The notes under the pieces were generated by a model, which did no database searches, was not told where the DNA came from, and saw only the letters and a program-made list of their open reading frames with translations. The position numbers and the translations under genes are program-made. A stretch of DNA of 64,000 bases from positions 1 to 64,000 of the forward strand of contig JBCDAU010000030.1 in NCBI GenBank assembly GCA_039185015.1. Reading direction: 5' to 3'. Source of the DNA: JBCBSZ01 sp039185015 (GTDB taxonomy: Bacteria; Actinomycetota; Acidimicrobiia; Acidimicrobiales; Poriferisodalaceae). Below are positions 24,695 through 33,721 of the stretch, in pieces (within the stretch, counting starts at the first letter, position 1; each line of letters starts with the position of its first letter).

Positions 24695-25318
24695 TCAGCT
24701 CGTCGGCGGCTCCTCCCGGAGGTCGTCGATGATCTGCCGGGCGAGCACCCGAGCCGTTTCGCCGAGCTCCGGGTCGAATCCCATCCGTTGCATGACGACG
24801 TTGTGCTCGGCGAGGCACAGCACCTGATACGCCGCGGCGCGAGCCGGCGCATCGTCGCGGCCGAGCAGCTCGAGCATCTCGGCCATCGAGTCGCGGTAGT
24901 CGTGGGTGATGCTCGAGGCGATGGCTTCGTCCCGGCTCGCCGACATGAGCAGGACGCCGAACACGTCGTCGAGCTCGGCGTGCTCGAACACGTAGGTGCG
25001 AGAGAAGTAGTGGTCGACGACGGCGTCGATGTCGGGACTGCTCCCGATGCGGCGTTCGCGGCTGCGGTCGTGTCGTGCGCAGATCTCGTCGAGCGCAGCG
25101 GCGACGAGCGCCGCTCGGTTCCCCACGAAATGGCGGACGGCCGAGCGGTGGACGCCCGCCCGCTCCGCGATCTCTGCGATCGTCACCGTGGCCGATCGTC
25201 GCTCGGCCACGAGCCGGAGGAACGCGTCGACGATCTGATCGTGGCGCTCCCGCGCCACCGAGGGGCGGCCAGGCGTGGCGGGACCTTCCCGACGTTGTGC
25301 GGTATTGTTTGTACTCAT
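24695..25318 (-). CDS. TetR family transcriptional regulator
   Basis: A 207-residue regulator: VARERHDQIVDAFLRLVAERRSATVTIAEIAERAGVHRSAVRHFVGNRAAL is a TetR helix-turn-helix. The ATG at 25318 lies within CATG shared with the ATG of the divergent amine oxidase, so the two genes overlap by two bases at their 5' ends. It probably represses that gene and itself through the ATTGT/ACAAT inverted repeat over both starts. Confidence 0.9.
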   Translation of the reverse strand: MSTNNTAQRREGPATPGRPSVARERHDQIVDAFLRLVAERRSATVTIAEIAERAGVHRSAVRHFVGNRAALVAAALDEICARHDRSRERRIGSSPDIDAVVDHYFSRTYVFEHAELDDVFGVLLMSASRDEAIASSITHDYRDSMAEMLELLGRDDAPARAAAYQVLCLAEHNVVMQRMGFDPELGETARVLARQIIDDLREEPPTS

Positions 25319-25324
25319 GACAAT
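25303..25324. promoter_or_regulatory. TATTGT -10 and ATTGT/ACAAT operator over both start codons
   Basis: TATTGT (25303-25308) lies 8 bases before the amine oxidase ATG. ATTGT (25304-25308) and ACAAT (25320-25324) form an inverted repeat centred on the shared CATG, the natural site for the divergent TetR. Confidence 0.5.
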
Positions 25325-26570
25325 CAACTCGCGGGACGGTGCGCCGGGCCAGCCTGACCCCATGGTGGCAGCGTCGTCCGGGATCAGTCGACGTCGCTTC
25401 CTCCAGCTCGGTGGGTTCGGTCTCGCCGCGTCGTTCCTGACGGCGTGTGGGGCGCTCTTCGAACGTGAGCCGGGCGGTGCGCTCGGCGAGGGTGAGGTCG
25501 AGGGCTCAGTGATCGTCATCGGGGCCGGGCCGGCAGGCATGACCGCCGCCCACCTGCTGCGCCAGCGGGGCGCCGACGTCCGGGTGCTGGAGGCTCTGCC
25601 GACGGCAGGGGGTCGGATCGCCCACACCCGGGACTTCGTCGACTTCCCGATCTCGCTCGGCGGCGAGTGGCTGCACGTCGAGCGCACGGTGCTCGACGAC
25701 ATCGTCGCCGACGAGGCCGTGCGCATCGAGACGGTCACGGTCGGGTACGACGAGGACGGTGACTTCGCGATGGTCGACGAGGACGGCGAGCTGGTCGCCG
25801 TGTCGCGCGAGGACAGCGGCTTCGACATCGACCAGAAGTTCGTCGGTTCGAGTTGGCTCGACTTCTTCGAGACCTATGTGCTGCCGGGCATCGAGCCGCT
25901 GATCACGTTCGACACCGCGGTCGAGCGGATCGAGTACGGCGAGGGTGGTGTGCGGCTCACGGACACGAACGGCGGTGTGCACGAGGCCGATCGCGTCGTG
26001 GTGACCGTGCCGGTGGCGATCCTGCAGCAGGGCCTCGTCGAGTTCGACCCACCCCTGCCCGACGAGCGCCTCGACACCCTCGACGACGCCCGGGTGTGGA
26101 GCGGTTTCAAGGCGTTCGTTGAGTTCGACCGTCGCTTCTATCCGACGCTGCTCGGCCCGGCGGACTCCGGAGCGGGTGGTGGTCAGCGACTGTTCTACGA
26201 CGCCGCCTACGGGCAGGACTCCGATGCCCACGTGCTCGGTGTGTTCTCGGTGGGCGAGGAGGCCGAGCGCTACCAGGCTGCCGGCGACGGTGCGATCGAC
26301 CTGATCCTGGCCGAGCTCGACGAGATCTACGACGGGGTCGCCTCCGAGTCCTACGTGCAGCACCTCACCCAGAACTGGAACGACCAACCCTGGGCCCGGG
26401 GCGCCTACCTGACCGACGACGAGGACTTCCGGATCACCCGGCGGCTCGCCGGTCCGATCGACGACGTCGTCTTCTTCGCTGGTGACGGCTACACGGCGTT
26501 CGACGACTGGAGCAGCGTCCACGCCGCGGCCTGGTCGGCCCGTGACGTCGTGCGCGACATGCTCGACTGA
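25317..26570 (+). CDS. Flavin amine oxidase family protein, Tat-exported
   Basis: A 417-residue protein. A twin-arginine signal (SRRRFLQLGGFGLAASFLTACG, about residues 24-45) ends in LTAC, so it may be a lipoprotein on the outer face of the membrane. The FAD fold VIVIGAGPAGMTAAHLL follows, then GGRIAHTRDF and a C-terminal VVFFAGDGYTAFDDWSSVHAA, typical of monoamine oxidase/phytoene desaturase-like enzymes. The ATG at 25317 is preferred because TATTGT stands 8 bases upstream; the ATG at 25362 would also keep the Tat motif. Regulated by the divergent TetR (inference). Confidence 0.85.
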   Translation: MTINSRDGAPGQPDPMVAASSGISRRRFLQLGGFGLAASFLTACGALFEREPGGALGEGEVEGSVIVIGAGPAGMTAAHLLRQRGADVRVLEALPTAGGRIAHTRDFVDFPISLGGEWLHVERTVLDDIVADEAVRIETVTVGYDEDGDFAMVDEDGELVAVSREDSGFDIDQKFVGSSWLDFFETYVLPGIEPLITFDTAVERIEYGEGGVRLTDTNGGVHEADRVVVTVPVAILQQGLVEFDPPLPDERLDTLDDARVWSGFKAFVEFDRRFYPTLLGPADSGAGGGQRLFYDAAYGQDSDAHVLGVFSVGEEAERYQAAGDGAIDLILAELDEIYDGVASESYVQHLTQNWNDQPWARGAYLTDDEDFRITRRLAGPIDDVVFFAGDGYTAFDDWSSVHAAAWSARDVVRDMLD

Positions 26571-26791
26571 GCTCGGTCACCGCCTACTCCGACGGGAGTA
26601 GCGACGAAGCCTCCCGGTGAGGGATTCCTGATCGATCGAGATCGCTGACGATCGGTGCACGGACGCACGTCGTCATCGCACAGCTCGAATCCGCCGGCCG
26701 GTCCGGTTGCGGTGCGACTGCGCGATGGCGGTGTGCGCCGGCCAACAGTCAGTGACGGCGCTTCGCGTCGTCGACCGGAAGGAACCCTGGG

Positions 26792-28105
26792 ATGAAGAAG
26801 ACGATCACGCTGGCCGTGGCGATGGCGCTCGCGCTGGCCGCGTGCGGCGACAGCGACAGCGACGACGGCGAAGCGCCGACGACGACCGCAGCGCCGACCA
26901 CCGAGGCGGCCGAGACGACGGACGCACCTGCCGCCACCGACGCACCGGCCGACGCCGCCGGCGGCCAGGGCGCCGCGGGTGAGTTCACGCTTTACGACCT
27001 CCGCTACTGCGAGATCCTCCTCACGCTGACGAACGAAGACGGCGAGGAGATCACCGAGGTGTGGGGCACGCCCGGCGTGGACCCGTGCACCGACGAGGCC
27101 TGGGACGCACTCGATCCGGCCGCCATCCAGGCCGAGAACGATGCGTCGTTCATCCAGATGAACGGCCCCCGACACTTCATCGTCGACGGCACCGTCGACG
27201 TCGGCGGCGGCTCTGGGCAGGGCACCGCAGCCGGCGGCGAGGCCGTGGGCCGACAGTTCGGCGACATCACGATGACGCTGTTGGCCACCACCGAGGCGTC
27301 CGAGGAGAGCGCGGCGTACGTGCCTGACCTCGTCGAGCGCACCACCACCTGGGCGTTCGATGCCGGGACCGAGATCTACGAGCTGACCGATCCCGAGGGC
27401 AACGTCCACGTGATGCAGTCCTACTCGTTGATCGAGGACCGAAGCATCACTGCGGCGGATCTTCCGACGCTCGGCGATCGGCTCGAGCTGCCCGAGGGCT
27501 GGTCCTACAGCTCTCGAGTGCTGGATGAGCCGTTCGTGGTCGACCTGGCACCAGAGGGCGCCTTCGTGGTCCAGGACGAACTCCGCAACTCCTACCAGCG
27601 CATCGGCGCAGGATCGGCAGGGGACGAGGCGGCTGCCGGATCGGCGTCGGACGATGCCATGGCCGGGGAGCAGACACCTGAAGGCGGGATGATCGTGGTC
27701 AACGACTTCGGGCCGTCGACACCCGAGCAGATCGCCGAGTTCCAGGAGCCGGGTCCGGACGGGCCGATCTTCATGGTCAACCTGCTCGAGTTCAAGGACC
27801 AGGCCGAGTACGAGGACGGTCGCGAGACCGACCTCACCGGTGCGGAGGCGTACGCGATCTACGAGGAGGGCGTCTCCGAGCTCATCCAGCAGTTCGGCGG
27901 CGAGGTCGTGTTCGAAGCGGACGTCACGTTCCTGACGATCGGGCAGGTCGGTGAGCTCTGGGACGCGGTCGGCATCGCTCGGTATCCCAGCCGGGCCACG
28001 TTGGCGGAGATGTCCAGCTCGCCGGAGTTCGCGGAGCTGTCGGTCCATCGCACCGCGGGTCTCGCCGGACAGCTCAACATCGAGACCGTCGAGCCCGTCG
28101 GTTGA
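26792..28105 (+). CDS. Two-domain lipoprotein, C-terminal DUF1330-like
   Basis: A 437-residue exported protein: lipobox LALAAC (Cys18), a Thr/Ala-rich acidic linker to about residue 62, then a domain with LYDLRYCEILLTL, VWGTPGVDPCTDEAWDAL and MNGPRHFIVDGTV that I do not recognise, whose Cys pair might form a disulfide. After a second Ala/Gly-rich linker (about 265-290), the C-terminal 130 residues (IFMVNLLEFKDQAEYEDG, AYAIYEEGVSELIQQFGGEVVF, ARYPSRATLAEM) match DUF1330. DUF1330 proteins are normally small cytoplasmic ferredoxin-fold proteins, so this secreted fusion is unusual. A hairpin follows. Confidence 0.75.
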   Translation: MKKTITLAVAMALALAACGDSDSDDGEAPTTTAAPTTEAAETTDAPAATDAPADAAGGQGAAGEFTLYDLRYCEILLTLTNEDGEEITEVWGTPGVDPCTDEAWDALDPAAIQAENDASFIQMNGPRHFIVDGTVDVGGGSGQGTAAGGEAVGRQFGDITMTLLATTEASEESAAYVPDLVERTTTWAFDAGTEIYELTDPEGNVHVMQSYSLIEDRSITAADLPTLGDRLELPEGWSYSSRVLDEPFVVDLAPEGAFVVQDELRNSYQRIGAGSAGDEAAAGSASDDAMAGEQTPEGGMIVVNDFGPSTPEQIAEFQEPGPDGPIFMVNLLEFKDQAEYEDGRETDLTGAEAYAIYEEGVSELIQQFGGEVVFEADVTFLTIGQVGELWDAVGIARYPSRATLAEMSSSPEFAELSVHRTAGLAGQLNIETVEPVG

Positions 28106-28113
28106 CGGCGCCC

Positions 28114-28143
28114 GGAGGCGGCTGCCCTCGGGCGGCCGCCTCC
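28114..28143 (+). terminator. Strong GC hairpin after the lipoprotein gene
   Basis: GGAGGCGGC and GCCGCCTCC pair over 9 bp and the stem continues inward through a T-G wobble and GCCC/GGGC. It lies 8 bp after the stop codon. Confidence 0.65.
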
Positions 28144-28207
28144 GCGGCGTCACCGTCGATCGTGATCGTGAGGTAGACGGAGGGACCGGACGCGACGAGG
28201 AGCAGCC

Positions 28208-28930
28208 ATGAGCGACGAGCCAGATGAGTTCACCGAACGCATCGCCGGCGGCAAGGGCGACGCCACGACGATCATGCCGGCGGCGACGGTGGTGCTCCTA
28301 CGAGAGACCGTGCAAGGTCCTGAGACCCTGATGCTGCGGAAGAACTCGAAGATCGCGTTCGGCGGGATGTGGGTGTTCCCTGGTGGCCGCGTCGACGACG
28401 ACGATGCGCCAGAGGCGAGCGATGACGATCGGGCACGCGCCGCAGCCGTTCGCGAGGCGATGGAAGAGGCCTCACTCCAACTCGATGCGGATGACCTCGT
28501 GTGGTTCTCGCACTGGACGCCACCGCCCGTCGAGATCCGCCGGTACAGCACCTGGTTCTTCGCCGCTCGGTCGACCCAGGACGATGTCACCGTCGACCAG
28601 GGGGAGATCACCGACAGCCAGTGGATCCGACCGGCGGTCGCGATCGAGCGGCACCGGGAGCGCGAGATCGAGCTCGTCCCGCCGACCTTCGTCACGCTCC
28701 ACTACCTCGCCCAACACGACTCCGTCGACGCAGCGTTGCGGGACCTCGTCCCCGCAGGCGGCCCACGGCACTACGTCACGCAGCTCGCGAAGGCCGAGGA
28801 CGCCATGGTGGTGATGTGGGAGGAGGATGCGGGCTACCAGACGTTGGACGCCTCGGTGCCGGGCCCGCGCCATCGGCTCACCATCGGAGCCGGGGGCTAC
28901 GAGTTCGACGACTCAGCGGTGGTTGCCTAG
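28208..28930 (+). CDS. Nudix hydrolase
   Basis: A 240-residue protein. The Nudix box is FPGGRVDDDDAPEA followed by AAVREAMEEASLQ: the REAMEEAS segment supplies the metal-binding glutamates, with a longer insert between the GG and REUXEE parts, as in NUDT19/NUDT7-like (coenzyme A) enzymes. The C-terminal third (LAKAEDAMVVMWEEDAGY) is a family extension. It starts after GAGGAG. The substrate could be an acyl-CoA or a nucleotide; I cannot say which. Confidence 0.85.
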   Translation: MSDEPDEFTERIAGGKGDATTIMPAATVVLLRETVQGPETLMLRKNSKIAFGGMWVFPGGRVDDDDAPEASDDDRARAAAVREAMEEASLQLDADDLVWFSHWTPPPVEIRRYSTWFFAARSTQDDVTVDQGEITDSQWIRPAVAIERHREREIELVPPTFVTLHYLAQHDSVDAALRDLVPAGGPRHYVTQLAKAEDAMVVMWEEDAGYQTLDASVPGPRHRLTIGAGGYEFDDSAVVA

Positions 28931-29072
28931 AGCATGGGGGCCCGATCCGAGCATGGTCTCGTGGCGCATCGGCTCGTCCACCCAGGGCCAGAGCAGATGG
29001 CCGCCGCGCTCGGCGCCACCGATCGGACCGCCGGTCTCGGCCTCGGGCCGTCGGGCGTCCTCGGTCGACGAC

Positions 29073-29078
29073 TAGCTT
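29073..29078 (+). promoter_or_regulatory. -10 element TAGCTT of a leaderless promoter
   Basis: TAGCTT is followed by 6 bases and the ATG at 29085, identical in layout to the nitrile hydratase promoter. The 154 bp before this gene hold nothing else I can identify. Confidence 0.5.
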
Positions 29079-29084
29079 CGGCCC

Positions 29085-29768
29085 ATGGGGGAGCCCGTCA
29101 GGGTGATGCTCGAATCCGGCAAGAAGAAGCGCGTCGTGGCATGTGCCTTCGACTGGCCCGGGTGGGATCGCAGCGCCCGTCTGGGTGACGACGCCGTCGC
29201 CGTCCTCGAGGCCTACCGGCCCCGGTTCGCGAAGGTCGCCGAGCTCGCCGGCTACGGCGAGGAGTTCGAGCGGCTCGGCCACCTCGACGTGGTGGAGGAG
29301 GTGGAGGGAATCGGCATGACCGACTACTACGGCGTCTCCGGGCGGCCTGCCACCGCTGAGCTCGAGGCCCTCGCCGACGCCGACTTCGAACGGAAGCTCG
29401 CCCTGCTCCAGGCCGCCTGGCGCACGTTCGATGACACCGCCGCCCGCGTCTCGAACGAGCTCCGGAAGGGTCCTCGGGGCGGCGGTCGGGAGAAGGCCGA
29501 CATCGTCGGCCACGTGAACGGCGCCGAGATCCACGAGTTCGCGCCCAAGGTCGGCGTGAAGGTCCCCCCGGAGACGAGGGGCGACCCAGTCGCCCTCCTC
29601 GCGTACCGTGACGCCTTCGCCGAGGCGATCCGCGAGCACCACGACCGGGGCGAGCCGGCCCGCTCCTGGGCGTTGCAGTTCCTGATCCGTCGGTGCGCCT
29701 GGCACCTGCTCGACCACGCTTGGGAGCTCGAGGACCGGGATCTCGGCGGCGCGCAGCACGACGGATGA
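29085..29768 (+). CDS. Conserved hypothetical protein, possibly DinB-like
   Basis: A 227-residue soluble protein. The middle ([23 protein letters not shown]) and the end ([26 protein letters not shown]) are helical, and HLLDHAWE with an earlier His suggests a DinB-type four-helix metal-binding bundle; this is weak evidence. It is the first gene of an operon, ending 10 bp before an acetaldehyde dehydrogenase gene, so it may take part in the same meta-cleavage pathway. Confidence 0.55.
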   Translation: MGEPVRVMLESGKKKRVVACAFDWPGWDRSARLGDDAVAVLEAYRPRFAKVAELAGYGEEFERLGHLDVVEEVEGIGMTDYYGVSGRPATAELEALADADFERKLALLQAAWRTFDDTAARVSNELRKGPRGGGREKADIVGHVNGAEIHEFAPKVGVKVPPETRGDPVALLAYRDAFAEAIREHHDRGEPARSWALQFLIRRCAWHLLDHAWELEDRDLGGAQHDG

Positions 29769-29778
29769 ACGGAGGACC

Positions 29779-30696
29779 ATGAAGACCGCGATCATCGGCT
29801 CCGGCAACATCGGGACCGACCTGCTGATCAAGGCGACGCACTCGGATCGGATCGACGTCGTCGCCGTCTGCGGGATCGACCCCGAGTCGGACGGCCTGGC
29901 GCGAGCGGCACAGCTCGGAGTCGCGACCACGGCCGAGGGGGTCGACGGCCTCGTGGCGATGGACCAGTTCGCCGACGTCGACCTCGTGTTCGACGCGACC
30001 TCGGCCGGGGCACACGTCCATCACGACGAGGTCCTGCGTGCCCATGGCAAGCGGGTCCTCGACCTGACGCCCGCTGCCGTCGGTCCCTACGTGATCCCGC
30101 CGGTCAACCTCGAAGAGCACCTCGACGCCCCCAATCTGAACATGGTGACGTGCGGCGGTCAGGCGACCGTGCCGATGGTCGCCGCGGTGAATCGGGTGGC
30201 GTCGGTGGAGTACGCCGAGATCGTCAGCTCGGTGTCCTCCCGCAGCGCGGGACCGGGCACGAGGGCGAACATCGACGAGTTCACCGAGACCACGGCCAAG
30301 GCCCTCGAGGTGGTCGGTGGGGCCGCCCTGGGCAAGGCGATCATCATCCTGAATCCGGCCGAACCACCGCTCATCATGCGGAACACCGTGTTCTGCCTCA
30401 CCCAGCTGGGACAGCCGGACGACTTCCGACGGTCGATCGCCGACATGGTCGCCGAGGTCGAGACGTACGTGCCCGGCTACCGCCTCAAGCAGAACGTCCA
30501 GATCGACCAGATCAGCGATGCCGAGCCGGTCCGCATCCCGGACCTCGACCGGAAGTTCACCGGCTGGAAGATCTCGGTCTTCCTCGAGGTCGAGGGCGCG
30601 GGCCACTACCTGCCGCCCTACGCCGGCAACCTCGACATCATGACCAGTGCGGCGCTGCGAACCGCCGAGCAGATCGCGTCGAGGGTCGCGGCATGA
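29779..30696 (+). CDS. Acetaldehyde dehydrogenase (acylating), MhpF/HsaG family
   Basis: A 305-residue enzyme, the family's usual length. [12 protein letters not shown] is the NAD+-binding loop; Cys125 in [14 protein letters not shown] is the catalytic cysteine. It converts acetaldehyde or propionaldehyde, passed by channelling from the partner aldolase, to the acyl-CoA with NAD+ and CoA. It ends with an ATGA overlap with the aldolase gene. In steroid degraders the pair is HsaG/HsaF; in aromatic degraders MhpF/MhpE or BphJ/BphI. Which pathway applies here is not settled by the window. Confidence 0.93.
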   Translation: MKTAIIGSGNIGTDLLIKATHSDRIDVVAVCGIDPESDGLARAAQLGVATTAEGVDGLVAMDQFADVDLVFDATSAGAHVHHDEVLRAHGKRVLDLTPAAVGPYVIPPVNLEEHLDAPNLNMVTCGGQATVPMVAAVNRVASVEYAEIVSSVSSRSAGPGTRANIDEFTETTAKALEVVGGAALGKAIIILNPAEPPLIMRNTVFCLTQLGQPDDFRRSIADMVAEVETYVPGYRLKQNVQIDQISDAEPVRIPDLDRKFTGWKISVFLEVEGAGHYLPPYAGNLDIMTSAALRTAEQIASRVAA

Positions 30697-31703
30697 CGAC
30701 CGAGCTGTACATCCAGGACGTGACGCTCCGCGACGGGATGCACGCGATTCGCCACCGCTACGGCATCGAGCAGGTCCGCGAGATCACGGCGGCGCTCGAT
30801 GCGGCTGGGGTCGATGCGATCGAGGTCACCCACGGCGACGGGCTCGGCGGCTCGTCGTTCAACTACGGCTTCGGTGCGCACACCGACTGGGAGTGGATCG
30901 AGGAGGCCGCCTCGATCATCGACCGTGCCGCGCTCACGGTGCTGCTCGTGCCGGGCATCGGGACGATCGACGATCTCGTCCACGCTCACGCGCTCGGCGC
31001 CACGTCGGTCCGCGTCGCCACGCACTGCACCGAGGCCGATGTCGCCGCCCAGCACATCGCCACGGCCAGGGACCTCGGCATGGACGTGTCGGGCTTCCTG
31101 ATGATGTCCCACATGAGCGAGCCGGGGCCGTTGGCCCAGCAGGCGTCGCTGATGGAGTCCTACGGCGCGCACTGCGTCTACATCACCGACTCCGGCGGCC
31201 GGCTGACGATGGGCGACGTGCGCGACCGCATGCGGGCCTATCGGGACGTGCTGCGCCGCGACACCGAGATCGGCATCCATGCCCACCACAACCTGACCTT
31301 CGGCGTCGCCAACTCGGTCGTCGCCGTCGAGGAGGGCTGCTACCGGGTCGATGCGTCGCTCGCCGGCATGGGCGCCGGCGCCGGCAACTGCCCCATCGAG
31401 GCGTTCGTGGCCGTCGCCAACCTGGAGGGATGGTCGCATCGGTCGGACGTCGGCGCGCTGATGGACGCCGCCGAGGACCTCGTCCGACCGCTGCAGGACC
31501 GGCCCGTGCGCGTCGACCGCGAGACCCTCACCCTCGGCTACGCCGGGGTGTACTCGAGCTTCCTCCGCCACGCGGAGTCGGCTGCGGAGCAGTACGGGCT
31601 CGAGACCAGGGACATCCTCATGGAGCTCGGTGAGCGACGGATGGTCGGCGGCCAGGAGGACATGATCGTTGACGTCGCCCTCGACCTGGCCAAGGAGGCC
31701 TGA
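30693..31703 (+). CDS. 4-hydroxy-2-oxovalerate aldolase, MhpE/HsaF family
   Basis: A 336-residue aldolase with the HMGL-like TIM barrel: [18 protein letters not shown] at the start (metal-binding Asp and catalytic His), HTD and [15 protein letters not shown] (metal-binding HxH), and a C-terminal communication domain. It cleaves 4-hydroxy-2-oxoacids to pyruvate and an aldehyde, which the overlapping dehydrogenase oxidises. The ATG at 30693 overlaps the previous stop (ATGA). The hydratase that normally precedes it in this pathway is not in the window. Confidence 0.93.
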   Translation: MTTELYIQDVTLRDGMHAIRHRYGIEQVREITAALDAAGVDAIEVTHGDGLGGSSFNYGFGAHTDWEWIEEAASIIDRAALTVLLVPGIGTIDDLVHAHALGATSVRVATHCTEADVAAQHIATARDLGMDVSGFLMMSHMSEPGPLAQQASLMESYGAHCVYITDSGGRLTMGDVRDRMRAYRDVLRRDTEIGIHAHHNLTFGVANSVVAVEEGCYRVDASLAGMGAGAGNCPIEAFVAVANLEGWSHRSDVGALMDAAEDLVRPLQDRPVRVDRETLTLGYAGVYSSFLRHAESAAEQYGLETRDILMELGERRMVGGQEDMIVDVALDLAKEA

Positions 31704-31744
31704 CCGCCGCTGTCAGGACTGCGGGGGCGCACATGGGAGCAACC

Positions 31745-32254
31745 TCACGCCGGCGCAGCCGAGGGGCCGGCGAGCTCGCCGCGTCGCATGGCGCGAGTGG
31801 TGAGGATCACGGCAGCGACGGCGCTCGCGACGACGAGGATCGTGCGGACCGTGTGGTACGTGGCCCAGTCGTCGAGCGTGCTCAGGGCGTCGGCGTCGCT
31901 CAGCGTCTCCGAGGAGAGGTCCGGGTTGAGGACGACCGCGTAGAGCGTGAAGTTGAACGCCTGTGAACCGAACAGGCCGACGACCAGCACGATCCACGTC
32001 ACCGCGTCGGATCGCGCTCGTCGCCGGCTGGCGACGAGCGCCATGACGGTCGTCACGATGGCGAGCAGGTGGACGGGGACCATCATGATGCTGAACCGAT
32101 CGAAGTGATCGGCGAACCACCGCTGGACCTCGGGCCCGGAGAGCGTCTGCCAGTACGGCACGATCGCGACCGCGAGGAACACGTAGACCGCGGCGTTCGT
32201 CACGATGAACAGCTGCGACAGCGAGCGGAGAGTGGCTTCGTGCGTTCGTGACAT
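31745..32254 (-). CDS. Small integral membrane protein (DUF1772-like)
   Basis: A 169-residue protein with four predicted membrane segments (about 20-45, 65-90, 95-115 and 140-160). The size and the segment WQTLSGPEVQRWFADHFDRF resemble the DUF1772/anthrone-oxygenase-like group, but the match is by eye. The ATG at 32254 is preferred over an upstream start that would lie inside the MarR operators. It is divergent from the MarR gene. Confidence 0.65.
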   Translation of the reverse strand: MSRTHEATLRSLSQLFIVTNAAVYVFLAVAIVPYWQTLSGPEVQRWFADHFDRFSIMMVPVHLLAIVTTVMALVASRRRARSDAVTWIVLVVGLFGSQAFNFTLYAVVLNPDLSSETLSDADALSTLDDWATYHTVRTILVVASAVAAVILTTRAMRRGELAGPSAAPA

Positions 32255-32297
32255 GCTGGTGCTCTCCGACGGCGTGACGCCGTGACCGACGATATGG

Positions 32298-32335
32298 TTG
32301 ATCGGAGTCAACCAGAAGTAGTTGACTGGAGTCAA
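32298..32335. promoter_or_regulatory. Tandem operators TTGATCGGAGTCAA and TTGACTGGAGTCAA
   Basis: Two 14-bp elements start 24 bp apart (32298-32311 and 32322-32335). The second is a perfect 6-2-6 palindrome; the first shares its right half. The second covers the ribosome site of the MarR gene. They probably bind the MarR protein and control both divergent genes. Confidence 0.65.
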
Positions 32336-32339
32336 TCAC

Positions 32340-32807
32340 GTGGTGCCTGCCGAGAGCGACGTCCTGGCACTCGCGCTGGACCTCGATCGCCTGATGCGGG
32401 TGCTGCACTGCACCACCCGGCAGCGGGCCGAGGTCGTCGATCGGGCGCGCATCGGTCCGTTCGGCGCGATGACGCTGATGACGATCGCCGACCGCGAGCC
32501 CCTCCCGATCCACGGACTCGCCCGCGAGCTCGACCGGGACAAGGCGCAGGTCACCCGCACGGTGAAGTTGCTCGAGGACACCGGCTTGATCGAGCGAACC
32601 CGGAGTCCGAGCGACGGGCGAGTGTGGCTGGTGAGCCTGACGGACGAGGGGCGGCACCACGTCACCGGTTTCCGGGAGCTCCTCGCCGACGTCGTCAGTG
32701 GACTGACCGGTCGCCTCGACGACGACGAGCGCCGCCAGTTCGCGGCGATCCTGGCGAAGATGCTGGCTGCAGAACGACAGAACTTGACTCGTCAAGGAGA
32801 TGGTTGA
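32340..32807 (+). CDS. MarR family transcriptional regulator
   Basis: A 155-residue winged-helix regulator: PIHGLARELDRDKAQVTRTVKLLEDTGLIERTRSPSDGRVWLVSLTDEG is the DNA-binding domain with wing. Start: GTG at 32340 (or 32343); an earlier TTG at 32322 lies inside the palindrome and is rejected. GGAG of the operator doubles as the ribosome site, so binding could also block translation. The SDR gene starts 38 bp downstream on the same strand. Confidence 0.88.
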   Translation: MVPAESDVLALALDLDRLMRVLHCTTRQRAEVVDRARIGPFGAMTLMTIADREPLPIHGLARELDRDKAQVTRTVKLLEDTGLIERTRSPSDGRVWLVSLTDEGRHHVTGFRELLADVVSGLTGRLDDDERRQFAAILAKMLAAERQNLTRQGDG

Positions 32808-32845
32808 TAGGGATCAAGTGGCTGCAGGACCGGAGGGAGCACTCC

Positions 32846-33664
32846 ATGAGCTCGAACCCGCTCGTCGTGATCACCGGCGCATCAGGCGACATCGGCGCCG
32901 CGCTCGCCGAGCTCCACGCCGTCGACGGCTGGGACGTCGTCATGGTCAACCGGAGCGTCGAACGTTCCCGTCCCGTGGTCGATGCCATCGTCGGCCGGGT
33001 CCCCGGCGCCTCAGTGGAGGTGGTCGCCGCAGACCTCGCGGATCACGACTCGATCACCGAGGCGGCGGCGACGCTCCAGGCCCGGGGCCACATCGATCGG
33101 TTCATCAACAACGCCGGCGTGCTCCTCGGCGAGCGGGTCACCTCGGCTCACGGCATCGAGATGCACGCCCAGGTGAACACCCTCGCTCCCTATCTGTTCG
33201 GTCGTCTCCTGCGTCCCGTCATGGACGGCGGCACCGTCGCGCTCGGCTCGACGAGCGGCATCGACCGAGCGAAGGCGGTGGCCGTCGACGAGCTCGCCGA
33301 CCCGCCGACCTTCAAGAAGCTGTTCGGGCCGTACGTGCAGTCGAAGCTCGCGGCCACGGCGATCATGAGCGCGTTCGCCCGTGAGCACCCGACGACGACG
33401 TACCGGTCGGTCGAGCCCGGCGCCGTCAAGACGTCGATGACGAGCGGTGATGGCATGCCCCGGTGGCTCGTGCCCATCCGGAACCTCTTCTTCTCCAGTC
33501 CGGAGCAGGGGGCCCGCAAGCTCTACGACTCGATCGCCGCGACCGGCCACCCCAACGGGGCGTACCTCCGGAGCGGGAAGCTCCGCCCGCTGCCGGCCGA
33601 CGCCGGCGATCCCGCGGTGCAGGCGACGTTGCTCGAGTGGTGCCGGGAGGCGACCGGGGTCTGA
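32846..33664 (+). CDS. Short-chain dehydrogenase/reductase (retinol dehydrogenase-like)
   Basis: A 272-residue SDR: VVITGASGDIGAALAEL is the nucleotide loop, NNAG near residue 90, and YVQSKLAATAIM supplies YxxxK. The region RLLRPVMDGGTVALGSTSG holds the catalytic serine; the C-terminal part has the longer substrate loop of retinol dehydrogenase-like SDRs. It starts after CGGAGGGAG. It follows the MarR gene and may be controlled by it. Confidence 0.88.
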   Translation: MSSNPLVVITGASGDIGAALAELHAVDGWDVVMVNRSVERSRPVVDAIVGRVPGASVEVVAADLADHDSITEAAATLQARGHIDRFINNAGVLLGERVTSAHGIEMHAQVNTLAPYLFGRLLRPVMDGGTVALGSTSGIDRAKAVAVDELADPPTFKKLFGPYVQSKLAATAIMSAFAREHPTTTYRSVEPGAVKTSMTSGDGMPRWLVPIRNLFFSSPEQGARKLYDSIAATGHPNGAYLRSGKLRPLPADAGDPAVQATLLEWCREATGV

Positions 33665-33721
33665 GGAGCCACCTGCGTCCCGGCCGGTAGCGTCGCCGTC
33701 GAATCGAGCCGGGAGGCGAAC

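Noticed and set aside
28934..29188. 84-codon frame before the DinB-like gene
   Set aside because: It overlaps that gene in another frame, is Arg/Gly-rich and has no ribosome site that fits.
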